64,000 nt of DNA from Acidobacteriaceae bacterium (GCA_003134995.1 PLDC01000019.1:468517-532516), one strand, 5' to 3'. Positions 7,832 through 17,371 are shown, numbered from the stretch's first letter. Notes: generated by a model from the sequence alone, not told the origin. Program-made: numbers and translations.

Positions 7832-9230
7832 AGGCGTGTAATCCTGGCAACAAGTAGGTGACGCCGAAGAAAGTAAACATCACTACGGCGAAGCCGCCGA
7901 TGGCGAAGTAGGCGGCACGCCGGCCCCGCCATCCGCGGGTAATGCGCATGTGCAGGTAACCGGCGTAGACCAGCCAGGTAATCGCAGCCCAGGTTTCTTT
8001 TGGATCCCAGCTCCAATAAGATCCCCAGGTGCGATTAGCCCAGTAAGCGCCCGCTGCGATCATCAGGGTGAGTAAAGGAAATGCAATCGCGATGGTTTTG
8101 TAAGTGATGCGATCGAGTTCGTCCGCACTGGGCAACATGCGCTCGAGATCGTTGCGCCTCCACAGCAGCAGTAAGTACAACAGTGAGACAAAGATTGTCC
8201 CTATAAGGCCCGAGAGAATGAAAGGGCTGGCGGCGAGAGCGGTCGGGAACAGTCCTTCAGCGTCGAGAGAAGCGTAATGACCGTCACGCGCCCGCAGCGC
8301 AAAGAATGCGAGAGCAAGGACCTGCAGAAGAATGCTCAAAAAGACGGCGCGATTGGCCATAGTGAGCAGACTCTGGTTGTGAGTCTTGCTCCAGATGAGG
8401 TAAAGAAACAGCGGAGCAGCTACAGCGGCCAATACCAGCACCATCAGCCAGCCGAGATCGGGAATCACCACGTAAAGCCTTACGCCTTTGGCGATAAATA
8501 TTTCTGCTTTGTCTTCCGGATTCCAACCGACGACGCTGAGGCCTCCCCATTTTTCGAAGCGGGTGAGGATTCCGACATACGTGGCGACGGTGAACAAACT
8601 GGTCGCGGCCAGAAAGGTTTCGGTTTTCATTTTGTCCTGGATCAAGAACATCATGGCCAGTGCGAAGCTGAGGGCGCATGCGGCGTAGGCGAGCATGGCC
8701 AGCGTAACATGCACATGCAGCCAGGTTGATTGCAATGCTGGCACGAGTGGACGTACCTCAGTGCGCAGTAATTGCATCAGGATCACGCCGACAATCGCCA
8801 CGGGCATGGTTACCGTGCCGATGATCTTCACGCCGTATTTCTTTTCGGCGATCAGAGTGAGCACGGCGAGCGTCCATACGAACATGAGGAGCATTTCATA
8901 GATGCTGGCGAACGGTGGATGCCCGGCTTCATACCAGCGGCGAGCGACCGCGCCGGTGTTGGCGATGAGTCCCGCCCAGGTAGCCAGGGACGCAAAGCGA
9001 ATGTAAGAGGGAAGGCCGGTGATACCGAAGGCGAGATAGAGCGTTCCCGCGCCACAATAGAAAATGAGAGCGGCGTAGAGCAGATTAGAGTCGTTGAGCA
9101 GGTTGCCGCTCTTGACCACGTTCAGAAATGCCATGAATAACAGGAATGCGACGCCCAGTCCCACCATTACGACCAGCGTGGTACCGGTAGCGACCGCCGG
9201 TTGCTGTTCGATTTTTGCGACTCGTGACAT
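7824..9230 (-). CDS. ccsB: Cytochrome c biogenesis protein CcsB/CcsA (ResC-like)
   Basis: A 468-residue multi-pass membrane protein of the CcsA/ResC family. Its hallmark is the tryptophan-rich haem-handling motif [18 protein letters not shown] near residues 406-423, and conserved His residues flank it in the membrane helices. With ResB it forms the System II machine that exports haem and attaches it to CXXCH motifs on the outer side of the cytoplasmic membrane. It is 24 bp downstream of resB. The divergent neighbours encode cytochromes with more than 30 CXXCH motifs, which are its evident clients. Confidence 0.95.
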   Translation of the reverse strand: MSRVAKIEQQPAVATGTTLVVMVGLGVAFLLFMAFLNVVKSGNLLNDSNLLYAALIFYCGAGTLYLAFGITGLPSYIRFASLATWAGLIANTGAVARRWYEAGHPPFASIYEMLLMFVWTLAVLTLIAEKKYGVKIIGTVTMPVAIVGVILMQLLRTEVRPLVPALQSTWLHVHVTLAMLAYAACALSFALAMMFLIQDKMKTETFLAATSLFTVATYVGILTRFEKWGGLSVVGWNPEDKAEIFIAKGVRLYVVIPDLGWLMVLVLAAVAAPLFLYLIWSKTHNQSLLTMANRAVFLSILLQVLALAFFALRARDGHYASLDAEGLFPTALAASPFILSGLIGTIFVSLLYLLLLWRRNDLERMLPSADELDRITYKTIAIAFPLLTLMIAAGAYWANRTWGSYWSWDPKETWAAITWLVYAGYLHMRITRGWRGRRAAYFAIGGFAVVMFTFFGVTYLLPGLHAYA

Positions 9231-9254
9231 AGACCCTTCCTCCGTGGCCGGAAT

Positions 9255-10694
9255 TTACTTTCCGGCGAGTGCAGCGACAGGCGCGTGTGCGACTGCCGGC
9301 GATGAAACTTTAAGTTCAGACTCAATTTGTTCCACTACATTGCGAAATTGATGTTCGAATGCATCTTTGTTCTTGTTCGCAGTGCCGCCGATCCAGAGTT
9401 TCAATTGGCCATGAGCGTCGCGGACGGGCACGGCCCACACGCGCTTGTGGACGAAGTAGAAGACCAGAGCGAGGCCGAGTCCCATCAGGACTACGCCCGC
9501 CCAAACTGCCCACTGGCCGGGCTCGTGCGAAACTTCGAGGCCGGTGAAGTAAGCCATCTGCACATCTTTGCCTCGGAATATGTAGGGCGAAGCCGCGTCT
9601 TCCTGCAAGCCTGAGCCGACCCAGACGTCTACCGACTGTGCTACCTTCTTGGATTCGACGACGAGGTGCGCTGCGGGATTTTGCAATTCGGTGGAGCGGG
9701 CGTATACATGGCCATCCTGCACCACAAAGTCGGGAATGAATTCGGCGAGACGAACGGTAGTATCGGCGTCCAGAGTGTGCGTCTCGTTGGGACCGATCTT
9801 GAATTCCTGGGGATTCTGGCCCTCGCGCGGCGTGGCGGTGAGCGCGAGTGAATCGAGCTTACCCGTGTTGCCGTAGCTGGCCTGATAAAACCGCACGCCG
9901 TGATAAACCAGAGGATCGTTGACGACGATCTGCTTGCGCAGGATCACTTGTCCATCTTTGACAACCGAGAGATCGGACCACCAGCGTTTAGGAGACCCGT
10001 CGGCGTAGTTCTCCTGGCCGGCGCCGTCACAGCGGACGGCAAATGGCAGCGTGCGCGGGCTTGCGTTTTGTGGCGTTACCTGACTGGACTCTTGCCCGCG
10101 AGTCAGCATGATGAAACCGCGCCATCCCCACAGGGCGTCGACGATGCCTCCGAGAAAAATCAGAAGCAGACTGGCGTGCACGATATAGACCGCCATTTCA
10201 GAGAAGCGGTTGCGCTCGCCGAAAAGAGAGAAGTTGTTCTGGCGCACGATGCGCTCCGGTCCGAACCCTTCTTTTTGCAGCACGCGTTCCGCGACGCTCA
10301 AAGCGGTTTCTTCATCCTTGATCGGAATGAGCGCGTGGCCGGGCAGCCCTTTGCGGAAGGCTTCATCCGGACTCTTGTAAGGACGCGAGAAAAATCTCCA
10401 GGCATTCGGGAAGCGCTGAATCGAAGCCGAAATGATGCTGAGGCTAACCAAGCTCAACAGCAATACAAACCACCAGGCGTGGAAGACATCGCTGAGCTTC
10501 AGTGCGTCGAGCAGGTGAAGCACTTGTGGCGAATAGGCTCGCTGCATTTCGTCGGCTTCGGTGGCAGGGCGCTGAAGAATCACGGTCCCCGCAGCCGAGA
10601 GTAGAACGACGAGGATCAGCAGAATGACGCCGGTCTTGATCGCGCCCAGCGTTTGCCAGAGCTTTCGAGGTACAGATTGGACGTGTGCCCCCAT
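9255..10694 (-). CDS. resB: Cytochrome c biogenesis protein ResB
   Basis: A 479-residue ResB-family protein of the System II cytochrome c maturation pathway, paired with CcsB. Membrane segments lie near residues 20-42 and 72-94, a third near 170, and the last near 405, with a large periplasmic domain before the last. I choose the ATG at 10694 because GGAAGGGG lies seven bases before it; a longer frame opens at 10826 without such a site. It heads the minus-strand unit resB-ccsB-kinase-regulator and is divergent from the multihaem cytochrome cluster, with a shared control region. Confidence 0.93.
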   Translation of the reverse strand: MGAHVQSVPRKLWQTLGAIKTGVILLILVVLLSAAGTVILQRPATEADEMQRAYSPQVLHLLDALKLSDVFHAWWFVLLLSLVSLSIISASIQRFPNAWRFFSRPYKSPDEAFRKGLPGHALIPIKDEETALSVAERVLQKEGFGPERIVRQNNFSLFGERNRFSEMAVYIVHASLLLIFLGGIVDALWGWRGFIMLTRGQESSQVTPQNASPRTLPFAVRCDGAGQENYADGSPKRWWSDLSVVKDGQVILRKQIVVNDPLVYHGVRFYQASYGNTGKLDSLALTATPREGQNPQEFKIGPNETHTLDADTTVRLAEFIPDFVVQDGHVYARSTELQNPAAHLVVESKKVAQSVDVWVGSGLQEDAASPYIFRGKDVQMAYFTGLEVSHEPGQWAVWAGVVLMGLGLALVFYFVHKRVWAVPVRDAHGQLKLWIGGTANKNKDAFEHQFRNVVEQIESELKVSSPAVAHAPVAALAGK

Positions 10695-11279
10695 TGTGTT
10701 TCCCCTTCCCCGCTTCAGCAAAGCACGTTGTGCGCCATTGCGAAGAAAGTCGGCGAAGTGATTGAAATTCCAGAGAATAGGCCGGTTCCGTGAGAAATTC
10801 GGAACGCGGGGTTTGAGCCAAATCACACAATGGAATGGAGTTGTACGGGAATTTGGCGCAGCGTGAGGAGCGGAACAGGTTTGCTAAAACCATCCCATTT
10901 CGGGCTCACTTAATCTTGGGCGCCTACTCTTCCTGTGACAAGATCACTCCCGCATGTGACTGAAATCACAGAACAATCGAGCCCCGAACCGGCAAGACTG
11001 ATTATCAGATTGAAGTGCTTTGCGCTAGAAAATGTTCAGTGTGCCGGAGTGTGCGGAAGCGGGGGATAGTTACTTTGGGTGATTTTGACCATTGCACTGT
11101 GCGATAAGCCCCCAAAGTGATGGAGCTTAAGAACAATAGTCATTTTTCGCGGGATAGAACGCAATCGCCAACTGATTCTGTTGCAATCTGTTACAAGGAG
11201 GTTTAGATATTTACCGAAGTGGGAAACTACGGCGAGGTGCGTGCATGAGCATTATGCAACAGCATCTGAGGAGGCAGTG
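10695..11279. other. Divergent control region between resB and the cytochrome cluster
   Basis: This 585-bp region separates resB (minus) from the 16-haem cytochrome gene (plus). It contains a perfect TGTGA-N6-TCACA palindrome at 10955-10970 and a degenerate partner at 10934-10948, described separately. An AAGGAGG at 11195-11201 looks like a ribosome binding site but no convincing in-frame start follows it. A TTG-started frame could open at 11181. No clear sigma-70 or sigma-54 promoter could be assigned by eye. Confidence 0.6.
10934..10970. promoter_or_regulatory. Two CRP/FNR-type operator boxes
   Basis: Positions 10955-10970 read TGTGACTGAAATCACA, a perfect match to the TGTGA-N6-TCACA consensus of the CRP/FNR regulator superfamily. 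A weaker box, TGTGACAAGATCACT at 10934-10948, is centred about 21 bp away, close to two DNA turns, which suits cooperative binding on one face. The position between resB-ccsB and the cytochrome genes suggests joint control. The regulator is not encoded in the window. Confidence 0.75.
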
Positions 11280-12749
11280 GTGGGTGTGGCATTGGGATCA
11301 ATCAAATCGAAGTTCGGCAAATCGAAGTTCGGCGCCAGCTTCAGGCTAAGCTCGCTCGTCGGCTTCCTGTTGCTGTTTGTTTTTGCCGGGCGGATTTCCG
11401 CGAAGGAACATCCGGTGCCGCTCGATCCGAAGGCTGATCCCTCGACTTGCGTTGCCTGCCATGAAGACAAGACCAAGGGCAAGTCGGTGCACTCCGCGAT
11501 TGCCATGGGCTGTACCAGTTGCCATGAAATCCGCACGGTTCGAAACGTAACCCACGTCAAGCTGATCACGACCACGTCCCACGGGCTTTGTCTCACTTGC
11601 CACGCGGATAAAAATGCCGACGATATTAAAGGTACGGTGCATCCGCCGGCAGTGCGCGATTGCGTGAAGTGCCACGACCCGCACACCTCCGATAACAAGA
11701 ATCAGTTGTTAAAGCCGGAGTCGGGCGACAAGAAAGAGAATCTCTGCCTGAGTTGCCACACGACCGGCGAGAACGTTCCCGAGAAGGGCAGCCGTCATGC
11801 AGCTCTCGACATGGGCTGCGAAACCTGCCACATCACGCACAAGACTGGTGCAGAACCAACAACGGAAAATCACTTTCATTTGACGAAGGCTGCGCCTGCG
11901 CTGTGCGTGGATTGCCACGATACGAAAGATGCCGCCTTGCAGAAGGCGCACCAGAACCAGCCGTTTGGCACGGCGAACTGCCTGCAGTGTCATGACCCGC
12001 ACCAGTCCGCATCGCCGAAGCTGATGGCCAAGTTCACGCATCCGCCGTTTGCAGATAAGAGTTGCGATACCTGCCATGCCCCTGCGAAAGATGGCAAAGT
12101 TGTTCTGACCCAGGCCAACGTGAAGGACCTTTGTGTTACGTGCCACTCCGATAAAGCTGAACTGATCGAGAAGGCGAAGGTGCAGCATCCAGGAGCGGCG
12201 GGCGATTGCACCGACTGCCACAATCCACATGCCAGCGCGTATCCGGGCTTGCCGAAAACGGATCCCGTTAACATTTGCCTGGGGTGCCACAGCGAAATCG
12301 CTGATCTGGAGAAGAAGCGAGTTCACCACCAGCCGGCATTTGTGCAGGGTTGCGGAATTTGCCATATGGCGCACGGCGGCGACAACCAGCATCTGTTGCG
12401 GGTTGCCGACACGAACAAACTTTGCCTGGAATGCCACGGCCCCGATACGAAGCCTGCGAAGCTCGAGAGCGAGCATCTGGTGACGATTTTCGGCGGTGCC
12501 GTGAAGTTGCCGGATAACTACTTTGCGAAGGTGCCGATTCTGCCGTTGAAGTACAACCTGGGGCACCCGGTGGACCGGCATCCGATATCGAACGTGATGG
12601 AAGGGACTGATATCACCAAGGTTAAGTTCGCCATCAACTGCCTGACGTGCCATCAGCCGCATGCTTCGGCACAGCCGGGATTGTTGGCGAAAGATCAGAA
12701 GAATGATTCGTTGTTCTGTGCGAGCTGTCACAAGGATCTCCGAAAGTAA
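11280..12749 (+). CDS. Exported 16-haem c-type cytochrome
   Basis: A 489-residue exported multihaem cytochrome. I count sixteen CXXCH motifs, spaced about 25-35 residues apart from CVACH near the N-terminus to CASCH near the C-terminus, many followed by a second His in the doubled CxxCHxxH pattern (for example CVKCHDPH, CLQCHDPH, CTDCHNPH). This belongs to the doubled-CXXCH/cytochrome c3-like superfamily and suits a long haem wire. A GTG at 11280 has GAGGAGG five bases upstream and gives a signal peptide (LSSLVGFLLLFVFAGRISA). A TTG-started extension to 11181 is less likely. It is first in the cluster and probably periplasmic or surface-exposed. Confidence 0.93.
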   Translation: MGVALGSIKSKFGKSKFGASFRLSSLVGFLLLFVFAGRISAKEHPVPLDPKADPSTCVACHEDKTKGKSVHSAIAMGCTSCHEIRTVRNVTHVKLITTTSHGLCLTCHADKNADDIKGTVHPPAVRDCVKCHDPHTSDNKNQLLKPESGDKKENLCLSCHTTGENVPEKGSRHAALDMGCETCHITHKTGAEPTTENHFHLTKAAPALCVDCHDTKDAALQKAHQNQPFGTANCLQCHDPHQSASPKLMAKFTHPPFADKSCDTCHAPAKDGKVVLTQANVKDLCVTCHSDKAELIEKAKVQHPGAAGDCTDCHNPHASAYPGLPKTDPVNICLGCHSEIADLEKKRVHHQPAFVQGCGICHMAHGGDNQHLLRVADTNKLCLECHGPDTKPAKLESEHLVTIFGGAVKLPDNYFAKVPILPLKYNLGHPVDRHPISNVMEGTDITKVKFAINCLTCHQPHASAQPGLLAKDQKNDSLFCASCHKDLRK

Positions 12750-12795
12750 GGGGAGGGCGGCGCGATTGGGTGAATATTCGTGGGTGGGTACGAAG

Positions 12796-14136
12796 ATGAG
12801 TGAGGGTAAAAAGATGATTTCACAACTAGGCAACACGTTTACGATGCGACGTGGAAGGCTGGGAACGGCGGCATTGGTAGCGCTGCTGACAGCCTCCTCT
12901 ATTTTGGCTTTCGGGGATGACACCAAGAAGAAGAAAGACGATGCGACGCCGCAGAAGAAGGTTTCGATCCTCGACGTGATCGATAAATCGAAGGTGGTGT
13001 GGCCGCAGCCACCGATGATCGCGCGGGTGAAATACCTGGACTATTTCGCGGGCGAAAAGCTGCCTGACTTCAGCGCGCAGCAGGCTAAACCGAAGAGCAG
13101 TTGGATGGACCGGCTGGCCGGCACCAGCGCAGAAAAGACTGACAACCCCCTCAAGAACCATTTCTTCATGGGGGAGCCGCATGGGCTGGCGGTTGATTCC
13201 AAGGGCAGGCTCTATGTTGCCGATGGCAAGGTGGGCGCCATCTTTATCATTGATCCGGAAACCAAAGATACGGTGATGATCAAGAATGGCAAAGATGCAA
13301 ATTTCGTTCTGATTAATGGGCTAGCCATTGACGACGCCGACCGGCTTTTCGTCTCCGACTCTCAGGCTCACCGGATTCTGGTTTTCAACAAGGACCATAA
13401 GGGCGAGGCCGCGATCACGTCGGGTCTGGTTACTCCCGCCGGGATGGCGATCGATAACGAGAACCGGTTTCTCTATGTCGCCGATATCGGACTGGACCAG
13501 GTGCTGGTGTTTGATGCCGACACACTCGAGCCGATTCGCAAGATTGGAACTGCGGATACAAAACATCAGTCGAGCGCGTTGGGAGATTTTTCCAAGCCGA
13601 CCAGCGTGGCCGTCGATTCCGACGGAAACGTCTATGTAGCCGACATGCTCAACTACCGGGTTGAGATTTTCGATGCCGATGGCAAGTTCATTCGCACGTT
13701 CGGAAAGCATGGCGATGGTCCGGGCTATTTCGCGATGCCCAAGGGAATCGCGGTGGATGGCGATGGCCATATTTGGGTTACGGACACGATGCAGAACCGG
13801 GTTCACCTGTTTACCCAGGATGGCGATCTGCTGATGTGGATGGGCAACAAGCAAGGCGTTCTGCCCGGCACGTTTTCCGGTCTGCAGGACATCTACTTTG
13901 ACAGCAAGCTGAACCGGGTCTTCACCTCCGAGGTTTATCCGGGGCGGGTGCAGATGTTCCGCTATGTGACGCAGGAGGAAGCGCAGAAGGAGCACGAAAA
14001 GCGCGAGGCGTTGAAGGCCGCGAACAAGACTCCGGATGTTAAGCCAGCGGCCAAGCCTCCGAAGGAAATTCCGGCGCCGTTCCCAACGCAGAAGCCGGCC
14101 GACACTGCCAAGCCGCCTGCCAATGATTCGAAGTGA
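12796..14136 (+). CDS. Exported NHL-repeat (six-blade propeller) protein
   Basis: A 446-residue exported beta-propeller. After a signal peptide (TAALVALLTASSILAFG) and a lysine-rich linker come six NHL-type repeats with the pattern G(L/I)AVD..G.LYVAD....R(V/I).(V/I)F, then a proline/lysine-rich tail (about 60 residues). NHL propellers are protein-interaction platforms with no catalysis. The start at 12796 leaves a 46-bp gap after the cytochrome gene; ATGs at 12814 and 12844 are alternatives. A paralogue is encoded at 19216. The repeated pairing of NHL protein and multihaem cytochrome suggests that it scaffolds or docks cytochromes at the envelope. Confidence 0.88.
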   Translation: MSEGKKMISQLGNTFTMRRGRLGTAALVALLTASSILAFGDDTKKKKDDATPQKKVSILDVIDKSKVVWPQPPMIARVKYLDYFAGEKLPDFSAQQAKPKSSWMDRLAGTSAEKTDNPLKNHFFMGEPHGLAVDSKGRLYVADGKVGAIFIIDPETKDTVMIKNGKDANFVLINGLAIDDADRLFVSDSQAHRILVFNKDHKGEAAITSGLVTPAGMAIDNENRFLYVADIGLDQVLVFDADTLEPIRKIGTADTKHQSSALGDFSKPTSVAVDSDGNVYVADMLNYRVEIFDADGKFIRTFGKHGDGPGYFAMPKGIAVDGDGHIWVTDTMQNRVHLFTQDGDLLMWMGNKQGVLPGTFSGLQDIYFDSKLNRVFTSEVYPGRVQMFRYVTQEEAQKEHEKREALKAANKTPDVKPAAKPPKEIPAPFPTQKPADTAKPPANDSK

Positions 14137-14169
14137 GTTTGTAGAAACCTCCCTCTGAGGTTGTGGTGT

Positions 14170-14205
14170 GCAAAGGCTTAGCGAGTTTACTCGCTAAGCC
14201 TTTGC
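14170..14205 (+). terminator. Perfect 15-bp hairpin after the first NHL gene
   Basis: Arms 14170-14184 and 14191-14205 are exactly complementary over 15 bp with a six-base loop GTTTAC. It begins 34 bp after the NHL stop codon. No T run follows, so it could be a transcript-stabilising or attenuating hairpin instead of an intrinsic terminator. Confidence 0.55.
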
Positions 14206-14225
14206 AACTGCGGTTAAGAAAAGTT

Positions 14226-14323
14226 GTCGTCCCGAGCGAAGCGAGGGATCCTGGTTTCCGCCCGCGCCACGAGTATTGCCCCTGCGGGCAAACACCAAGA
14301 TCCCTCGCTTTGCTCGGGAAGAC
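14226..14323. repeat. MITE/REP-like inverted repeat element, copy A
   Basis: The 98-bp element starts GTCGTCCCGAGCGAAGCGAG and ends with the inverted form CCCTCGCTTTGCTCGGGAAG. A second copy with the same layout is at 49950-50048. The two also share internal sequence next to the right arm (GCAAACACCAAGATCCCTCG), so they are related by descent and not only by arm similarity. No coding capacity is present. Confidence 0.75.
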
Positions 14324-14682
14324 AATTTGCTCGGGATGTCAGATCGCTTTGCTCCAGATGACAAATCGCTCGGGACGACAAGTCCCTCCAGCGAGTTCCC
14401 ACCAGCGAGTTCCCTCCCGCCCTGCCCTGGTTGCCGACTGTGCGGGAGTTTCCACAGGCTGCGGGTTACGTGGGGCTTTTCAACCAGTGAGTGAGTTGGA
14501 AAGCCCATTAAAAGCGTTACCTCAGGCACTGCTGGATTTTGCAACAGATTGGATTTCTCCAACAAACGGTCTGCATTCAGTTACTTAGGTAAACCGTGCC
14601 AGATGCACAGGGTCTGACCAAAAGGGGTGGGCAGCGTGCATAAACAATGTCCGAGTAGTCAATCTTAGAGGAGGCTTCACCA

Positions 14683-15759
14683 ATGAAAAAGCTATTTTTA
14701 GTTCTGCTTATGGTGGTTATGGTCTCGGCCATGGGCATCGCCCAGGTTACACAAGCCGCACACGCCACATCATCCGGAGCACCCGGAGCCGTCGCACCCA
14801 CGGTCGACGTCCTCGGCGCTCACCAAAACTACGGCCGCGGTTGTGCGGGCTGCCATGCTCCACACAGCGGCGCATGGGGCGAAGGCGGCAACAAGGTCAG
14901 CGGCACCGTCACCGATGCCTACACCGGTAGCAATGCACTGTTTGGGCAAGACATGGGACCTCTCTGGGGCCAGACGTTTGACTTCAGCGATGTTTCCAAC
15001 ACCCTCACCAACGGCAACGGCAGCGCCAACAAATATACGTTGGTAACCGCCGCGAACGGAAACCCGACAACCATGACTGCACAGCAATACTCCGATATGC
15101 GTGGCGTAGTAATGTGCTTGGCTTGCCATGACGGCGCAGTCGCCAAGGGCGCCATGATGCAGAACTGGGCCTTTGAAGAGCAGATCGGAGCCCTGCCGAG
15201 TTCTTACGGCACGGCCAAGATCCCGACCTTACTGGGCGCAGACGGCACGACCAACCTCGGCCTTTCGACCGACGGCGGAAACTACAACAACGACCACCCG
15301 ATCGGCGAGAACGCGACGATCGCCGCAGTGCTGGGCGCCTACTATAACCCAACCACCGGCAATGGCTTGACCTACGTTGTCGCCAATGGCGCCATCACTT
15401 CGATCACGCCCGTCGGCTCGTATGTGAATTTTATCGCTTCCTACGGGGCGCCCGCCCTGATGAAGGGTGCGCACTCCTACGGAACCCCGGTCAACGCTTC
15501 GAACGTTCCCTACGTGGTTTGCACGACCTGCCACGACCAGCACTCGATGAACGTGTACTCCGTGGTGGGTGGTCAGAACACGATCGCCGGCAACGCTACC
15601 GGAACGTATGCGAAATACTTCTTCATCAACGGCCCCTACAACCCGAACACGGTGAACATCCCGTTGGGAACGGCCGCTTCCACAACCCAGTTCTGCCGCC
15701 AGTGCCACTTTGGCGAGTCGAACGAAGCCAACGGCGGCACGCTGCCGACGACTTTCTAA
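14683..15759 (+). CDS. Exported 4-haem c-type cytochrome
   Basis: A 358-residue exported cytochrome with a clear signal peptide (KKLFLVLLMVVMVSAMGIA) and AGAGGAGG about 9 bases before the ATG. Four CXXCH motifs lie at residues 54-58 (CAGCHAPHSG), 145-149 (CLACHDG), 280-284 (CTTCHDQH) and 338-342 (CRQCHFG). Long glycine/asparagine/threonine-rich spacers separate them. The order CHAPHSG, GPLWGQT, CLACHDG, DHP, CxxCHxxH also appears at the start of the 638-residue cytochrome at 20326, so the two share a module. Low haem density and strong translation signals suit an abundant surface or filament protein, but that is inference. A strong terminator follows directly. Confidence 0.92.
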   Translation: MKKLFLVLLMVVMVSAMGIAQVTQAAHATSSGAPGAVAPTVDVLGAHQNYGRGCAGCHAPHSGAWGEGGNKVSGTVTDAYTGSNALFGQDMGPLWGQTFDFSDVSNTLTNGNGSANKYTLVTAANGNPTTMTAQQYSDMRGVVMCLACHDGAVAKGAMMQNWAFEEQIGALPSSYGTAKIPTLLGADGTTNLGLSTDGGNYNNDHPIGENATIAAVLGAYYNPTTGNGLTYVVANGAITSITPVGSYVNFIASYGAPALMKGAHSYGTPVNASNVPYVVCTTCHDQHSMNVYSVVGGQNTIAGNATGTYAKYFFINGPYNPNTVNIPLGTAASTTQFCRQCHFGESNEANGGTLPTTF

Positions 15760-15775
15760 CTTTGTAGATCGAATC

Positions 15776-15808
15776 GGGGAGGGGGATTTTCCCCTCCCCC
15801 TTTTTATT
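15776..15808 (+). terminator. Rho-independent terminator after the 4-haem cytochrome gene
   Basis: A perfect 9-bp stem GGGGAGGGG (15776-15784) pairs with CCCCTCCCC (15791-15799) across a six-base loop and is followed by CTTTTTATTT. It starts 17 bp after the stop codon. It divides the cytochrome cluster into at least two transcription units. Confidence 0.9.
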
Positions 15809-16184
15809 TGCTTTGAACTCTCAGTCAGGGTAATGGCGGTTGTGAGGGAGTAGGGATCTTTCGACTCCACATGGTCCTCGGCTTCGCCGATGACCATGTT
15901 CCGCTCAAAGCTTGCCCTGAGCCTGTCGAAGGGATGACAGCGTAGGTTTCCTTGGGTTATTTCACCAGATCGATAGCGGCAGAACGCCCATTGCGCACCT
16001 CCGCGACGCTGCAAAGATTCTTTCATCTGTCAGCCCGGTGGCCGCAACTCATTCCAGCTAAATAACTTGCAGGAACCCGGAAAGATTTTGGCAGGGCCGG
16101 CAGAAGGGCAAACGCCGTGCACAATACAGGGTGATTCTGGCAGGTGGGGTGTTCAGAAATTTGGAGATTGGGCGAGGAGTTTCC
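15809..16184. other. Intergenic region with an interspersed repeat fragment
   Basis: No gene is supported. Near 15900-15940 lies GCTTGCCCTGAGCCTGTCGA followed by AGGGATGAC, which resembles a short repeat that I have seen scattered in many environmental bacterial genomes. The stretch from about 16060 to 16180 should hold the promoter of the chaperone-barrel-cytochrome unit, but I could not assign -35 and -10 boxes. Confidence 0.5.
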
Positions 16185-17282
16185 ATGAAATACCGACTTC
16201 AGATGGCGGGGCTGGTCCTAGTTGTATGCGGAGCAGTAAGCGCAAGCGCACAACAGATGATGAGTTCACACGCTCCGACGACGGCAGCAGGTGCTCCAGC
16301 AACAGCAGCAGCACCGGCTCCGAGCGCGAAGTATCCGGCGGCAGCCAAAGCGGTAAATTCCGGCGTTGACGCCTCGAGCCTGATGGTGACGGGCAAGGCT
16401 GTGGTGAAGGTAAATGACGCGGTGCTGACCGACCGCGACCTGCTCCGGGAAATGTTCGCGCTGTTCCCGTACGCGAAGCTGCATGGCGGCTTCCCGAAGA
16501 AAGAGGAACCGGAAATCAGGCAGGGCGCGCTGCAGATGATCGTATTCGAGGAGTTGGTGTACCAGGAGGCGCTGCGGCAGAAGCTGACGATTGCGCCAGC
16601 GCGAGTGACTCGCGAAGAGAAGAATTTCAAAAGCCAATTCCCCACCGAGGCGGAATTCAACCAGTATCTGAGCACGGAACAGGACGGATCAGAGGCGAAG
16701 CTGCGGCAGTTGATCAAGCGCTCGCTGCTGATCGAGGCCATGCTGAAGCAGGAAGTGAACGACAAGGCCGGGGTCACGCTGACCGAGGCGCGAGCCTACT
16801 ACCTGAAGAACACGAAGGCGTTCGAGCACGGCGAGACTTTCGCGCTGCAGACGATTTCGATTATTCCCGCGGAACAGGCGAGCGCCCAGGTGGTTGCGGA
16901 CGCGCGCAAACGCGCGGAGGGAATTCTGGAACAGGCCAAGGCAACCAAGAGCTATCAGCAGTTTGGACTGCTGGCGGAGAAAGTTTCGGAAGACGATTTT
17001 CGCGTGAATCTTGGCGACCGGCATGTGGTGAAGGGCGAGAATCTTCCGCCGGAGGTGGTGAAAGTTGCCGAGAAGATGAAACCGGGCGAAGTGAGCGGGC
17101 TGATTCCGCTGGGCACGGCCTGGACGATTATTCGAGTGGGCGCACATACGCCCCCGGGCAAGTCAACCTTCGCCGAGGTAAAAGCGAAGCTGATGGAGAA
17201 TCTTCAGAAACAAAAATCCGAACAGCTGAGGGTGGGGCTGGACAAGCGGTTGCATGAGGGCGCGCAGATTCAGGAGCTGTAA
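16185..17282 (+). CDS. SurA-like periplasmic chaperone / peptidyl-prolyl isomerase
   Basis: A 365-residue exported protein of the SurA/PpiC type. The ATG at 16185 follows GCGAGGAG at good spacing, and a signal peptide ends around ASAQQ. An alanine/proline-rich linker leads to a SurA-like N-terminal helical domain (residues about 70-200, beginning VVKVNDAVLTDRDLLREMF) and a parvulin-like domain (about 215-330, with FALQTISI, LGDRHVVKGENLPPEVVKVAEKMKPGEVSG). Such proteins escort outer-membrane beta-barrels through the periplasm. It lies directly upstream of a large predicted barrel, which is its likely client. Catalytic isomerase activity cannot be judged from the sequence alone. Confidence 0.85.
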   Translation: MKYRLQMAGLVLVVCGAVSASAQQMMSSHAPTTAAGAPATAAAPAPSAKYPAAAKAVNSGVDASSLMVTGKAVVKVNDAVLTDRDLLREMFALFPYAKLHGGFPKKEEPEIRQGALQMIVFEELVYQEALRQKLTIAPARVTREEKNFKSQFPTEAEFNQYLSTEQDGSEAKLRQLIKRSLLIEAMLKQEVNDKAGVTLTEARAYYLKNTKAFEHGETFALQTISIIPAEQASAQVVADARKRAEGILEQAKATKSYQQFGLLAEKVSEDDFRVNLGDRHVVKGENLPPEVVKVAEKMKPGEVSGLIPLGTAWTIIRVGAHTPPGKSTFAEVKAKLMENLQKQKSEQLRVGLDKRLHEGAQIQEL

Positions 17283-17371
17283 AGACGTTGGCGGGAGGTC
17301 AGAGTTTCAGACTTTCGGCTGCGAATGGACGGCAAGGTTGGCACGCGAAAGTTTTAAGGGATGGGGCGGAC

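Larger units (their letters stand above)
14137..14682. other. Intergenic region with hairpins and a MITE-like inverted repeat
   Basis: No gene is supported in this 546-bp gap. It contains a perfect 15-bp hairpin (14170-14205), a 98-bp inverted-repeat element (14226-14323), degenerate copies of its arm (for example GCTCGGGATGTC and GCTCGGGACGAC) up to about 14375, and a hairpin near 14475-14508 (GGGCTTTTCAAC / GTTGGAAAGCCC). The last part before the 4-haem gene should hold its promoter. I saw no riboswitch I could support. Confidence 0.65.

Noticed and set aside
11181-11279. TTG-started N-terminal extension of the 16-haem cytochrome.
   Set aside because: The AAGGAGG lies inside the extension and the signal peptide begins after the GTG at 11280, which has its own ribosome site.
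14163-14588. A 141-codon frame in the gap before the 4-haem gene.
   Set aside because: It covers the hairpin and the MITE-like element and has no protein-like features.
14580-14680. Possible cyclic-dinucleotide (GEMM) riboswitch before the 4-haem cytochrome gene, suggested by GGTAAACC, GCACAGGG and a TGCAC/GTGCA stem.
   Set aside because: The conserved GACGCAAAGCC-type segment and the GNRA/receptor arrangement are missing, so the resemblance is superficial.
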